From Chitinophagaceae bacterium UBA2375 (GTDB lineage: Bacteria > Bacteroidota > Bacteroidia > Chitinophagales > Chitinophagaceae), in assembly GCA_002343985.1 (NCBI GenBank), contig DDTB01000025.1, forward strand, positions 7,143 through 71,142: a stretch of 64,000 nucleotides of DNA, written 5' to 3'. Numbering within the stretch: the stretch's first letter is position 1; each line of letters starts with the position of its first letter. The position numbers and the translations under genes are program-made. Shown piece after piece: positions 1 through 8,305 of this stretch. The notes below the pieces were generated by a model that worked only from the letters and a program-made list of their open reading frames with translations, did no database searches and was not told the origin of the DNA.

Positions 1-135
1 CCTTGCCCGGGTGTTTTCAATCAAAAACCTAAGGCTTTCAATGATGATTTGTTTGGCCTGATCGTCTTGCAGAACTGGCAGCCATTCCAAATTAGTAGCG
101 GTAAAGTAAGCTGGCCATTCTTCTAATCTTTCCAT
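1..135 (-). CDS. REP-associated (RAYT, Y1/IS200-like) transposase, N-terminal fragment running off the window
   Basis: The minus strand is open from an ATG at 135 to the left edge, giving 45 residues that begin MERLEEWPAYFTATNLEWLP and continue with a Gln-Asp-Asp-Gln turn and an Ile-rich helix. The FTATNLEWLPVLQDD core resembles the N-terminal strand and first helix of single-domain tyrosine (Y1) transposases of the RAYT type in Bacteroidota. The catalytic HxH and Tyr residues would lie beyond the edge, so activity cannot be judged. The start codon lies 28 bp from an array of hairpin repeats, the usual arrangement for RAYT genes, which are thought to mobilise such REP elements. The identification rests on a short stretch and is probable, not certain. 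Confidence 0.6.
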   Translation of the reverse strand, partial: MERLEEWPAYFTATNLEWLPVLQDDQAKQIIIESLRFLIENTRAR

Positions 136-163
136 TTCTGAAAATTACACTGTTAATCCCCTT

Positions 164-430
164 ACGTTGTTGGTCAAAAGACGCAGCAACGGTGGAAAAA
201 TTACGGCAAAATAGGAGTGAATACCACAAAGGCGGAAACGACATCTGCAGGGAACGTTGTTGGTCATAAGACACAACAACGGTGGAAAAATTACGGCAAA
301 ATAGGAGTGAATACCACAAAGGCGGAAACGACATCTGCAGGGAACGTTGTTGGTCATAAGACACAACAACGGCGGAAAAACAACGGCTTCATAGAAGTGA
401 ACACCTACAACGGCGGAAAAGCCGTAGTGA
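164..430. repeat. 90-bp tandem repeat array with REP-like hairpins
   Basis: Unit 1 is 164-253, unit 2 is 254-343, and unit 3 (344 to about 430) starts identically and then diverges. Units 1 and 2 differ at only a few bases. Each unit opens with an inverted repeat: CGTTGTTG followed by GTC-ATAA-GAC and then CAACAACG, i.e. a nested stem with an ATAA loop (clearest at 255-281 and 345-371). The period is a multiple of three, so reading frames stay open on both strands, but nothing suggests they are translated. Hairpin repeats beside a RAYT-like gene are best read as REP/BIME-type elements. The half-unit GGTCATAAGACGCAACAACG recurs at 2067-2087 in the same orientation. Confidence 0.85.
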
Positions 431-442
431 TGCGGCTTTGCC
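415..442 (-). terminator. Possible terminator of the Rhs tip/immunity pair
   Basis: GGAAAAGCCG (415-424) pairs with CGGCTTTGCC (433-442), with one mismatch, around an 8-nt loop. It lies immediately downstream of the last codon of the exported small protein on the minus strand. The following U-run is only about four long, so this is a weak terminator at best. It also falls inside the diverged third repeat unit. Confidence 0.35.
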
Positions 443-979
443 TTATTTTAAAAAAACAAATTTTTCGATTACATCAGAAGGAGTTTTTCGGATTACTTTA
501 TTCTTACAAAGAAGAAATTCCCACCTGTAAGGGTCATATGGAGGTTTGGGATATTGTTTTCCAGAAGTTTTTACTGATTTAAAAAGTCTCGGATTATTCA
601 TCCTTGAGTTCTTTGCAATGAGCTTATGAGCAGCAGAAAAGACAAAATAAATATTATCCCGCTTTAAATAACCATAAAAACTATTCGGCTTTCTTTCTAA
701 GTTTGTTATTGCATAACTATACAAAGAGATTTCAAAATAATCTGTACTGTCGTTAGTAGATGATAAATTGACCCTTACATAATAAGCAGAAGAATCGAAC
801 TTTCCATCTTTCTTATCAGTGATGTAACTATAAAACCCTTTTATTGCTTCCATCAAAGCCGTACTTTTTACGGTGACATTACCTGTAAATTCATACTGAT
901 TTTGTGCATCACTTGTTATACAAAGAGCAATAAGTGAAACAAAAAATAATACCACTTTTCTAAAATTCAATTTTAGCAT
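443..979 (-). CDS. Exported small protein in the immunity position of an Rhs tip
   Basis: This 178-residue protein starts MLKLNFRKVVLFFVSLIALC and then has a signal-peptidase-I-like site (ITSDAQ). It therefore looks exported to the periplasm; there is no lipobox. I do not recognise the mature domain. It is rich in Tyr, Ser and Lys and has no obvious catalytic motif. The ATG at 979 lies 20 bp inside the 3' end of the upstream Rhs-tip gene (stop at 960), so the two are probably translationally coupled. Overlap with a toxin-tip gene, small size and lack of recognisable homology are typical of immunity proteins of polymorphic toxins. The immunity role is inferred from context only. An in-frame extension to 1177 exists but lies inside the toxin gene and is unlikely. 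Confidence 0.6.
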   Translation of the reverse strand: MLKLNFRKVVLFFVSLIALCITSDAQNQYEFTGNVTVKSTALMEAIKGFYSYITDKKDGKFDSSAYYVRVNLSSTNDSTDYFEISLYSYAITNLERKPNSFYGYLKRDNIYFVFSAAHKLIAKNSRMNNPRLFKSVKTSGKQYPKPPYDPYRWEFLLCKNKVIRKTPSDVIEKFVFLK

Positions 980-2072
980 CTCTGTCAATAATTTTCTTGG
1001 AATCAAACTGTACAAATTTCCTTCCTGGAACATAGTATATGTATGTTTTTGTATACGGTTTATAATAATCGGGGTCATCAACTGCATCCCTGTCGCCGCC
1101 ACCTTGGGGTGTGCCATCTGGCTTAAACCCTGAAGGCCCTGCATTAATACCCTCGTTGGGATGTGAGTGCATCGCAATTTTCAATTGTGCTGGTCTTCGC
1201 TCGTTATACCAATTAAATAACTCGATTCTATATCCATTGGTACTATGTGGCTGGCGGCCGATTAATATCATATTTTTACTACCGCCATCACTAAGAAAAC
1301 CGTTTTCATTTCTCGTATTTTCTGAAATAAATTTAAATAATGCAACCCCTTCTTTTGTTGTAGACGTTGTTAACTTGGTGTATTTTGTATCTGTAGGATT
1401 TCCTTTAGCATCTTTTGTAAAAGCTAATTCATCGTCTTTGACTTCTGCTTTATCCAATACACCCTTGCTTACCTCAATAGATTTTTCTTTGTTGACTTCC
1501 CCATTATCATCAGTGGCATATAGCTTATCTGTCTTATCATCGGTTTTCTTTATTAACTCAATCTCTCCGTTCTTTTTCAATTTGTAATCATCAGTTGGAG
1601 CCATTCCATCAGGGTCTATAAAACGAAGTGGATTATTAAACGCATAATTGTAAGGTGACCATCTCCGCATCTTATCAGCAAGTGGGTCTATCACATGCCA
1701 CCTGCCTATCTGATTATCATACATCCTTGCCCCATAGTCTAACCACTCTAATCCACTACCATCAGAGAACTCCTTCCTTTGTTCTTCTTTACCATTATAC
1801 TTGTATTTGTTTTCTAATGAGCCTGCGGCTTTGCTTGAGATGCCGTTCATAACCAATCCAAACGGATAATAATGCATCTCCTCCAGCAATGGGCTTGATT
1901 GGTGCTCGATGAGGAGGTTATCAAAATAAACTTTCTGATATTGCATTTGGCCGCCGCTGTTGATCTGGGTTTCGTTGCTTAAAAATACAAAAAGAAAACC
2001 CTTTCGTTTCGTGTGCCACGAACCGAGGCGGGGGATTTCGTTTCGTGTGCCACGAACCGAGGCGGAGGTCAT
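960..2072 (-). CDS. Truncated Rhs protein tip with JAB/JAMM-like C-terminal toxin domain
   Basis: From the ATG at 2072 the frame gives 370 residues; an upstream TTG at 2084 is also possible, and an internal ATG at 1946 is an alternative. Rhs similarity begins only at FLFVFLSNET (near 1998), followed by LLEEMHYYPFGL, KYKYNGKE and the Rhs core LDYGARMYDNQIGRW...IDPLADKMRRWSPYNYAFNNP, ending at the DPDG boundary. A Lys/Asp-rich linker then leads to a C-terminal domain containing MHSHPNEG and a later GGGDRDA. The HxHP metal-ligand signature with downstream Ser/Asp is like JAB-type toxins of Rhs proteins. The long Rhs shell encoded upstream in intact genes is missing: the residues before the homology are translated from 34-bp repeats, and a stop lies at 2094-2096. 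This is an orphan tip or a pseudogene. The cassette is visibly more AT-rich than its neighbours. Confidence 0.7.
   Translation of the reverse strand: MTSASVRGTRNEIPRLGSWHTKRKGFLFVFLSNETQINSGGQMQYQKVYFDNLLIEHQSSPLLEEMHYYPFGLVMNGISSKAAGSLENKYKYNGKEEQRKEFSDGSGLEWLDYGARMYDNQIGRWHVIDPLADKMRRWSPYNYAFNNPLRFIDPDGMAPTDDYKLKKNGEIELIKKTDDKTDKLYATDDNGEVNKEKSIEVSKGVLDKAEVKDDELAFTKDAKGNPTDTKYTKLTTSTTKEGVALFKFISENTRNENGFLSDGGSKNMILIGRQPHSTNGYRIELFNWYNERRPAQLKIAMHSHPNEGINAGPSGFKPDGTPQGGGDRDAVDDPDYYKPYTKTYIYYVPGRKFVQFDSKKIIDRDAKIEF
2002..2066. repeat. Two 34-bp direct repeats with hairpin
   Basis: TTTCGTTTCGTG-TGC-CACGAACCGAGGCGG occurs at 2002-2031 and again at 2036-2065, with a 34-bp period. Each copy contains a perfect hairpin TTCGTG-TGC-CACGAA. 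The repeats lie exactly where recognisable Rhs coding sequence stops, and they abut the lone half-copy of the left-hand hairpin family at 2067-2087. Confidence 0.85.
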
Positions 2073-2087
2073 AAGACGCAACAACGC
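2067..2087. repeat. Half-copy of the left-hand REP-like hairpin
   Basis: AGGTCATAAGACGCAACAACG matches the 3' half of the hairpin found at 164-371, in the same orientation. The toxin/immunity pair is therefore bracketed by direct copies about 1.7 kb apart. Confidence 0.75.
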
Positions 2088-2255
2088 AGGAAACTAATTG
2101 TTATTTCTATCGATTATTAGAAATTTATCCCGTAATATTATAGTGTTATTCTTCTCTGACAGCGGTGTTTTTCACATCTGGACAGGAAGAAAACATTTAC
2201 ATTGTTTAGGTAAACAAGTTTTAGAAATATAGACTTACTGATAAATTCTCCTGAT

Positions 2256-3506
2256 ATGAAAGTGTACCACACTTCTAAGCAATACGGCATCATGGTATTG
2301 CTTGTTACTGCATTATTGTCTGCATGCTCCAGTAATAAAGGCGGTTCGGATATCGTGCCGCCTGAAGCGCCGGCAGGCCTCAGCGGCAACGCCATTTCAG
2401 CAACGGAGGCGGAACTTAGCTGGACCGACAATTCAACTACTGAGGAAGGTTTCAAGATTGAGCGTCAACAGGGTTCAGGTAATTTTACCGTAGTGGGTAC
2501 CGTGAGCAGCAATATCACCAGTTTCAGGGATGTTAACCTGGTCACGAACCAAACTTATATATACCGCGTTGCTTCCTTCAATGATGCAGGCCAGTCGCAG
2601 GGGTATTCAAACACGGTTACCATAACCCCCAATAACCTGCCGGTCATAGCCACAAAAACAGCCACAGAAGTATCTTTTCATTATGTATTATCCGGCGGAA
2701 GCATTTATAGCGATGGCGGAAGCCCCGTGATTGCCCGTGGCGTTTGCTGGAACCAAAGCGGAAACCCAACCATTGCGCTGCCAACCAAAACCATTGACAG
2801 CAGCGGTACAGGCAGCTACACCAGCTTTGTGTCAAACCTGACAGAAGGCGCCAGTTATTATATACGCGCTTATGCCACAAATGCCAATGGTACCTCGTAT
2901 GGCCAGCAAGTGCAGGTTACGGCTGATGTGATTGACACTGTCGTAATTCGTGGAAAAGTATGGATGAAGTATAACCTGAATGTAACCAGGTACAGAAACG
3001 GGGACCGTATACCGGTGGCAGACGAATTCCCCAATTGGAATCAAGCCAGCTTTACAACAGGTGTTCAATCCGTAAATCCAGGAGTATACAATATTGATCC
3101 GAAATTATATGGAAGGCTGTATAACCTATATGCCGCAAGAGATCCAAGGGGTATAGCGCCTGCCGGCTGGCGCGTCGCCAAAAAAAGCGATTTCGCTAAT
3201 CTTGATTCTGCTATTGCTTCGATTCCAAATAATGCCGGTTCCTTAAAAATGACTGGTACGGTACATTGGATCGCTCCTAACAGTGCCGCGACAAATTCAA
3301 CCGGATTTAGTGCAGTTGCGGCAGGAATAAGGCGTATGGATGGCTTTTTTGTATCAGATCATAAAAACACAGATTATTGGATAACTGACCTACTTCCTTA
3401 TCCGAACTTTGGAAGTACCTATTTTTTATATCATAACAGTTCGAGATTAGAAAAAGCCGACCGGGAGGCAAATCATCTCTTATCCATCCGTTGCGTAAAA
3501 GAATAA
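2256..3506 (+). CDS. Lipoprotein with fibronectin type III and FISUMP domains
   Basis: This is a 416-residue predicted lipoprotein with a signal peptide ending in the lipobox LLSAC (Cys about residue 24). Residues about 37-125 form a fibronectin type III domain (PPEAPAGLSG...ELSWTDNSTTEEGFKIER...YRVASFNDAG). The next ~100 residues are a second Ig-like domain with the RGVCWN...YYIRAYATNANGTSYG pattern common in Bacteroidota surface proteins. The C-terminal half (about 228-416) is a FISUMP domain (RGKVWMKYNLNV..., GRLYNLYAA, PAGWRVAKKSDFANL, IRCVKE). These modules suggest a surface-exposed binding or structural protein; the ligand is unknown. It is monocistronic, 160 bp beyond the repeat-flanked toxin region. 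Confidence 0.85.
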   Translation: MKVYHTSKQYGIMVLLVTALLSACSSNKGGSDIVPPEAPAGLSGNAISATEAELSWTDNSTTEEGFKIERQQGSGNFTVVGTVSSNITSFRDVNLVTNQTYIYRVASFNDAGQSQGYSNTVTITPNNLPVIATKTATEVSFHYVLSGGSIYSDGGSPVIARGVCWNQSGNPTIALPTKTIDSSGTGSYTSFVSNLTEGASYYIRAYATNANGTSYGQQVQVTADVIDTVVIRGKVWMKYNLNVTRYRNGDRIPVADEFPNWNQASFTTGVQSVNPGVYNIDPKLYGRLYNLYAARDPRGIAPAGWRVAKKSDFANLDSAIASIPNNAGSLKMTGTVHWIAPNSAATNSTGFSAVAAGIRRMDGFFVSDHKNTDYWITDLLPYPNFGSTYFLYHNSSRLEKADREANHLLSIRCVKE

Positions 3507-3537
3507 TTGGGGCTGCCTTAAGGGCATAGAGATGGAT

Positions 3538-4179
3538 TTATCCCTTCAGGAAAGGATTATACTTTTTCTCTTCCCCGATGGTCGTGGCAGGGCCGTGGCC
3601 GCTGTACACAACACAATCATCCGGCAGGCTAAACAACTGCTCCAGCACGCTGCGGATCAAAGTATCGAAATCGCCGCCGGGTAAATCGGTGCGCCCTATG
3701 CTGCGCTGAAACAGCACATCCCCGCTAACCACAAAATTCTGTTGCTCGCAATAAAAACTCAGGCTCCCGGGGCTATGCCCAGGTGTGAACAAGGCCAGCA
3801 AAACATCATCGCCAAGATAAATTTTTTGCCCCTCCCTGATGTACTCAATATCGCCCGCATAATTATCAAAAGGGAGGTTGTACATCAGTCCGCTGGTAGG
3901 CGCGTAATCAAGCACCGTTTTCTCCTTTTCGTGAATCTTCAGGGTCAGTCCAAAGCTTTCCGCGATAAACTTATTGCCAAAAACATGGTCTAAATGGCAA
4001 TGGGTGTTTAATAAATGAACCGGCTTTAACTTCCTTGACCGAACAAATCCGGCCATTTCTTCCTTTTCTTCGTTGAAATAACAACCGGGGTCAATAAACA
4101 GGCATTCGTTAAACTCATTATAAAGTATATAGCTGTTTTCCCGGATTGGGCTACATTCGAAGCATTGTACGTTCAGCAT
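3538..4179 (-). CDS. MBL-fold metallo-hydrolase (glyoxalase II-like)
   Basis: This 213-residue metallo-beta-lactamase-fold hydrolase has the metal-binding motif THCHLDH (His60, His62, Asp64, His65), with further ligands His135 (TPGHSPGS), Asp154 (SGDVLF) and His195 (YSGHGP). The C-terminal pattern GRTDLPGGDFDTL and GHGPATTIGEEKKYNPFL is typical of the short hydroxyacylglutathione-hydrolase-like proteins (YcbL type). These lack the long helical substrate-binding domain of true glyoxalase II. It is probably a cytoplasmic binuclear zinc thioesterase; the substrate is unknown. It is convergent with the FISUMP lipoprotein and divergent from the large propeller/barrel gene. Confidence 0.88.
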   Translation of the reverse strand: MLNVQCFECSPIRENSYILYNEFNECLFIDPGCYFNEEKEEMAGFVRSRKLKPVHLLNTHCHLDHVFGNKFIAESFGLTLKIHEKEKTVLDYAPTSGLMYNLPFDNYAGDIEYIREGQKIYLGDDVLLALFTPGHSPGSLSFYCEQQNFVVSGDVLFQRSIGRTDLPGGDFDTLIRSVLEQLFSLPDDCVVYSGHGPATTIGEEKKYNPFLKG

Positions 4180-4250
4180 CAGGCAGTTAAATAGTTTTTA
4201 AGGATTAGCGTTAAACCAGTAATTTAGTACTCAATATCAATACGTTCCGT

Positions 4251-7200
4251 ATGGCAAAGTTCGGCAGAATTTTATTTCTAATAGCCCTTTCGATTTTCAG
4301 TAATATCAACAGCCAGGCACAGGTCAATGCCGTAACCTTTGGAAAAAACCGTTTGCAATTCAAAAAATTCAAATGGCAATATTATCAGAGTAAAAATTTT
4401 AATGTCTATTTCTACGATAACGGGCAGGAATTAGCCAAATACATTGTACAAATCGCCGAAAAGGAATTGCCGCAGATCGAAGCGGCCGCGGAATATAGTT
4501 TGCAACGCCGGGCCAATATCATCCTGTACAACCATTATACGGATAAACAAATGACCAATATTGGGCTCGACACGGATATCCTGAATACCGAAGGCACCAC
4601 TACATTGGTCAATAATAAAATGGTTGTGTATTACAACAGCAACCACTACGACCTCAGGCGACAGGTCAGGCAGGGCATTGCCGATATCATTACAAAGAAT
4701 GTATTATTCGGGGACGATATCGGGGAAGTTGCCGGCAACCAAACCCTGCTCGACCTTCCCAAATGGCTGACGGATGGCTATGTGGCTTACCTCGGTGAAA
4801 ACTGGAGTACAGACCTGGACGATGACCTGAAAAGTGAAATCCTGAGTGGCAACTACACCAAATTTTCTTCGTTGGCATTTCACCGTCCTCTGCTGGCCGG
4901 ACACGCTTTCTGGTATTTCATTGAAGAAAAATACAAGAAAGAAAATGTCACGTATTTCCTCTACCTGGCGCGTGTGTACAAAAACCTGAACAAAGCCAGC
5001 CAACAAATCACCAAAAAGAAATTCAAGGATTTGCTGGCGGAATTCATGGAATATAATGATGAAAAATATTACCAGGATATCGCCCGCCGCAAGCCCTATC
5101 CAAAAGGGAATTTTATTGATGGTTTCGATATCAGCAAACGGTTGAACTACTATCGCTTTAGCGTTAACCCAAATAAAAAGAACAATGCTTATGTGGTCAC
5201 GCAATACAAAAACGGTATTGTGCGGGTTATTTTGAATGATGATTTTGAAAACAAAACCCTGCTGAAATATGGCATCCGCACGCTGGAAAGCAATATCCAT
5301 CCGCATTACCCCATGATGGCCTGGGACCCAAAGGGGACGCGCGTCGCGGTGCTCTATGCCAAAGAAGGAAAATTAAAATTATTCATCTACGACCTGGTCA
5401 CGCGGTTCAAACAATACAATTTCGACCTGACAAAAACATTCGACCAGGTGCAGGATATGAAATATAAACTGGATAGCCGGACCCTGCTTTTTTCGGCAGT
5501 ACGCAACGGCCAGTCTGATTTGTACAGCTTCAACATCGAAAACGAAAAAATACAGCAGATCACCAATGATGTGTATGATGATCTTGACGCGTCATTTGTA
5601 TCGTTCCCCAATAAAACAGGCATCCTGTACGCCAGCAACAGGCCGAGCGCGGATGCAAAAACTGGCGATACCGTTTTACCCAGCAACAACAGGTTCAATG
5701 TATTCCTGATTTCTGATTTTGGCGATAAGCCCGAACTCAACCAGATCAGTCAGCTCACCAACCTGAAATATGGCAACGCGCGTTACCCTACACAATACAA
5801 TGTCAACCACTTTACATTTGTGAGCGACGACAATGGCATTGGCAACCGCTACGCCGGATTTTTTACCACGGAAAAAACGGGGCTTGATACCCTGGTGTTG
5901 ATTGGTGACGATATCCTGCGCAACCCCTCCGCTGCTGAAGTTGACAGCACACTCAGGGTGTACCAGAAAACCGATGTGGATTCCGTGGCGATTGTATCCG
6001 TATCACAGGATTCGGCATATAGTTTCCCGCTCACCAATTACCCCAGCAGCCTGCTCGAATCAAAAATCGCCGGCGAAAATAACCAGGTCAGTGAAGTGAC
6101 AAGGCAGAGCGACCAGAAGATGCTGTATAAATTAAAAATAGATGAGAACACGCTCCGCCGGAGGAATGTAACCACACAGCCCACCGAATACCAAAAGAAA
6201 AGGATGCGGGAGAGCGCGCTGACCGAAGTGAAAGCGGCTGGCACTGTGCCCAAGATAAAAAAGCCTGAACAGGAAGATTTTTTCCAGACGGAATTCGGTA
6301 ATGAAGTGCCTGACAGTGCCGCGAGTGCCGAAGTACTGCAATTGTACAATGAACCGATACTAAAATCCGCGAAATTATACCGGTACAAACCGCTGAAGTT
6401 CTCAGCCGATTATGGTTCGGTAGGTTTCAATAGCACGGTATTGATTAACCGCTATCAACCCTATGCAGGTGGCGCAGGCCCGATCATGCTCAACAGCGGC
6501 ACCGTGTTAAACGGGTTGATGCGCCTCGGCACGTCTGACCTGATGGAAGACATCCGCATCAATGGCGCGTTTAAAATTGGAAGCAACCTGAAAGACAATG
6601 AATGGCTGCTTAATTTTCAAAACCTGAAACGCAGGTTTGACTGGGGCCTTACATATTACAGGAATTCGATTGGCCTTGATATAGGTGTGAGTGATGGCAG
6701 TGGAAATTTACTGGCGGTATATCCCGGCAAAACCATCACCAATCTTTACCAGGGAAACATCTCGTATCCTTTTGATGAAGCGAGGAGCTTGCGCCTGTCA
6801 ACAGGTATCCGTTCCGATAACCTGATAGTATCCGCCGTTGACCCGCTCAGTGGCATCCTGGAAAATACGAGAACATTATTCTCCACCAGCAAACTGGAAT
6901 TCATTTACGATAACAGCCTCAACCCTGCCATGAATATTTGGAATGGTTTGCGGTATAAAGCATTTATTGATTGGAACCGCCAGGTTGGTAAAAATCAATT
7001 CGGGCTTGGTCCAAACACTTTCAATTTTGGTTTTGATGCCCGGTATTATTATCCCATTTACCGGAACTTCATATGGGCAGGCCGGGCGGCAGGTGATTTC
7101 AGTTGGGGCAACCAGAAATTTATTTATTACCTCGGTGGCGTGGATGGATGGCTGATGTTTGGCAATAATGTGAAACCGGGCACAAACAATGAACGTTATT

Positions 7201-7661
7201 TTATTACGAACAACACGCCGGCTCCTGACCAGAATTATGCATTTCAAAGCCTTGCCGTAAACATGCGCGGATATATCCAAAATATCGCCAACGGAAACAA
7301 TGCGTTGGTCATCAACAGTGAATTCCGCTTACCGGTGTTTACCACTTTCTTAGACAGGACCATCAACAACGCGTTCCTCCGCAACTTCCAGGTAACACAG
7401 TTTGTGGATCTTGGAACCGCATGGAATGGAACCTATGCCGGTATTACGAGGCCGAGCCAGACATTCATCCAGGAAAACCCGAACGGCAATGTATTGGTGC
7501 GTAAAAAAGCCGGTGGCGTAGGCCCCTTCGCAGGGGGGTACGGTTTTGGCGCGAGGAGTACCCTGCTTGGGTATTTTTTGAAGTTTGACGCAGCCTGGCC
7601 CATGAACGGGTTCTTTAAAGGTAAACCGGTGCTGTACCTTGCCTTAGGACTCGATTTCTGA
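4251..7661 (+). CDS. Large TolB-propeller / outer-membrane beta-barrel protein
   Basis: This is a 1136-residue protein with a signal peptide (residues 1-23, ending NSQAQ). The region after it (about 45-280) has the look of a peptidase-MA-like or basic-secretory-protease-like domain but no clear HExxH. Residues about 300-540 show repeated propeller blades of the PD40/TolB kind (AWDPKGTRVAVLYAKEGKLK, YKLDSRTLLFSAVRNGQSDL). The last ~400 residues alternate as beta strands and end in YLALGLDF; a terminal aromatic residue is typical of BAM-assembled outer-membrane barrels. Such proteins are often annotated as TolB-like in Chitinophagaceae, but their function is unknown. The 3' end overlaps the convergent DUF1361 gene by 18 bp. 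Confidence 0.8.
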   Translation: MAKFGRILFLIALSIFSNINSQAQVNAVTFGKNRLQFKKFKWQYYQSKNFNVYFYDNGQELAKYIVQIAEKELPQIEAAAEYSLQRRANIILYNHYTDKQMTNIGLDTDILNTEGTTTLVNNKMVVYYNSNHYDLRRQVRQGIADIITKNVLFGDDIGEVAGNQTLLDLPKWLTDGYVAYLGENWSTDLDDDLKSEILSGNYTKFSSLAFHRPLLAGHAFWYFIEEKYKKENVTYFLYLARVYKNLNKASQQITKKKFKDLLAEFMEYNDEKYYQDIARRKPYPKGNFIDGFDISKRLNYYRFSVNPNKKNNAYVVTQYKNGIVRVILNDDFENKTLLKYGIRTLESNIHPHYPMMAWDPKGTRVAVLYAKEGKLKLFIYDLVTRFKQYNFDLTKTFDQVQDMKYKLDSRTLLFSAVRNGQSDLYSFNIENEKIQQITNDVYDDLDASFVSFPNKTGILYASNRPSADAKTGDTVLPSNNRFNVFLISDFGDKPELNQISQLTNLKYGNARYPTQYNVNHFTFVSDDNGIGNRYAGFFTTEKTGLDTLVLIGDDILRNPSAAEVDSTLRVYQKTDVDSVAIVSVSQDSAYSFPLTNYPSSLLESKIAGENNQVSEVTRQSDQKMLYKLKIDENTLRRRNVTTQPTEYQKKRMRESALTEVKAAGTVPKIKKPEQEDFFQTEFGNEVPDSAASAEVLQLYNEPILKSAKLYRYKPLKFSADYGSVGFNSTVLINRYQPYAGGAGPIMLNSGTVLNGLMRLGTSDLMEDIRINGAFKIGSNLKDNEWLLNFQNLKRRFDWGLTYYRNSIGLDIGVSDGSGNLLAVYPGKTITNLYQGNISYPFDEARSLRLSTGIRSDNLIVSAVDPLSGILENTRTLFSTSKLEFIYDNSLNPAMNIWNGLRYKAFIDWNRQVGKNQFGLGPNTFNFGFDARYYYPIYRNFIWAGRAAGDFSWGNQKFIYYLGGVDGWLMFGNNVKPGTNNERYFITNNTPAPDQNYAFQSLAVNMRGYIQNIANGNNALVINSEFRLPVFTTFLDRTINNAFLRNFQVTQFVDLGTAWNGTYAGITRPSQTFIQENPNGNVLVRKKAGGVGPFAGGYGFGARSTLLGYFLKFDAAWPMNGFFKGKPVLYLALGLDF

Positions 7662-8303
7662 TTGGCGCCCATGCCACATCCACCTCGAAAGCAGGTACAT
7701 CAGGTAATAGAACACGGCAAACAAGCCGGTGATGCCCCATGTATAGGCATGGTCAACCGGGTTCCATACATACCGCAAAATGGAATTGCATAGGGCAACC
7801 GGGTCGTGCAAAATATCCCAGCTATTCCACCTGTCGAAACGCCCCAGGTACACGCCAAAGGCTGACAGCGCCATAATGAAAGGCATGAGGATGGCGAGTT
7901 TACCCGCGCTGACAAATGATTGAAACCAGCGCTCCACATGGTACAAGGATGCGAAAGCCAGCATCAGGCCCAGCAGGGCCGCGGTGAAGAGCAGCATCGC
8001 GTCGTACCATATGGGCGCGCCGGCTGTGTCCTGCAAATGGATCAGGTCGGTAACAAGGTAAAGGGCATTCGGAAAAAAAACGAGCCAGGTAAAAAACAAT
8101 ATCCACGAAGAAATCCTTTGCGGTGAAGTAGCCCGGTATTCAAGGAAACCACTTAACGCGTAAGGTATCCATGCCAGGAAAATATTCCAAACAAGGAAAA
8201 GATGTATGATACTACCGGTAACGTATATGCGAACTCCAATCAGGATCAGGATAAAAATTGCCATAAGTATCAGTAAATGCCGGAATCGAAAAGATTGTAC
8301 CAT
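7644..8303 (-). CDS. DUF1361 family integral membrane protein
   Basis: This 219-residue protein has about six or seven hydrophobic segments. The family signature is visible: FFTWLVFFPNALYLVTDLIH and WYDAMLLFTAALLGLMLA in the middle, and GRFDRWNSWDI further on. No function is established for DUF1361. It is the last gene of a tight minus-strand operon, starting 2 bp after the stop of the diacylglycerol-kinase gene. Its 3' end overlaps the convergent propeller/barrel gene by 18 bp, leaving no room for a separate terminator. Confidence 0.85.
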   Translation of the reverse strand: MVQSFRFRHLLILMAIFILILIGVRIYVTGSIIHLFLVWNIFLAWIPYALSGFLEYRATSPQRISSWILFFTWLVFFPNALYLVTDLIHLQDTAGAPIWYDAMLLFTAALLGLMLAFASLYHVERWFQSFVSAGKLAILMPFIMALSAFGVYLGRFDRWNSWDILHDPVALCNSILRYVWNPVDHAYTWGITGLFAVFYYLMYLLSRWMWHGRQSEIES

Positions 8304-8305
8304 GG

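Noticed and set aside
164..430. CRISPR array
   Set aside because: The units are 90 bp and adjacent, with no unique spacers between short repeats, and there are no cas genes nearby.
92..582. Three repeat-spanning reading frames (92-364 and 145-369 on minus, 217-582 on plus) that look like a 30-residue tandem-repeat protein
   Set aside because: The 90-bp period is divisible by three, so frames stay open on both strands. The translations differ by frame and resemble no protein, and the unit carries a DNA hairpin.
7644..7661. Frameshift or mis-assembly from overlapping gene ends (also 12697-12702)
   Set aside because: Both cases are simple convergent overlaps of complete, well-conserved genes.
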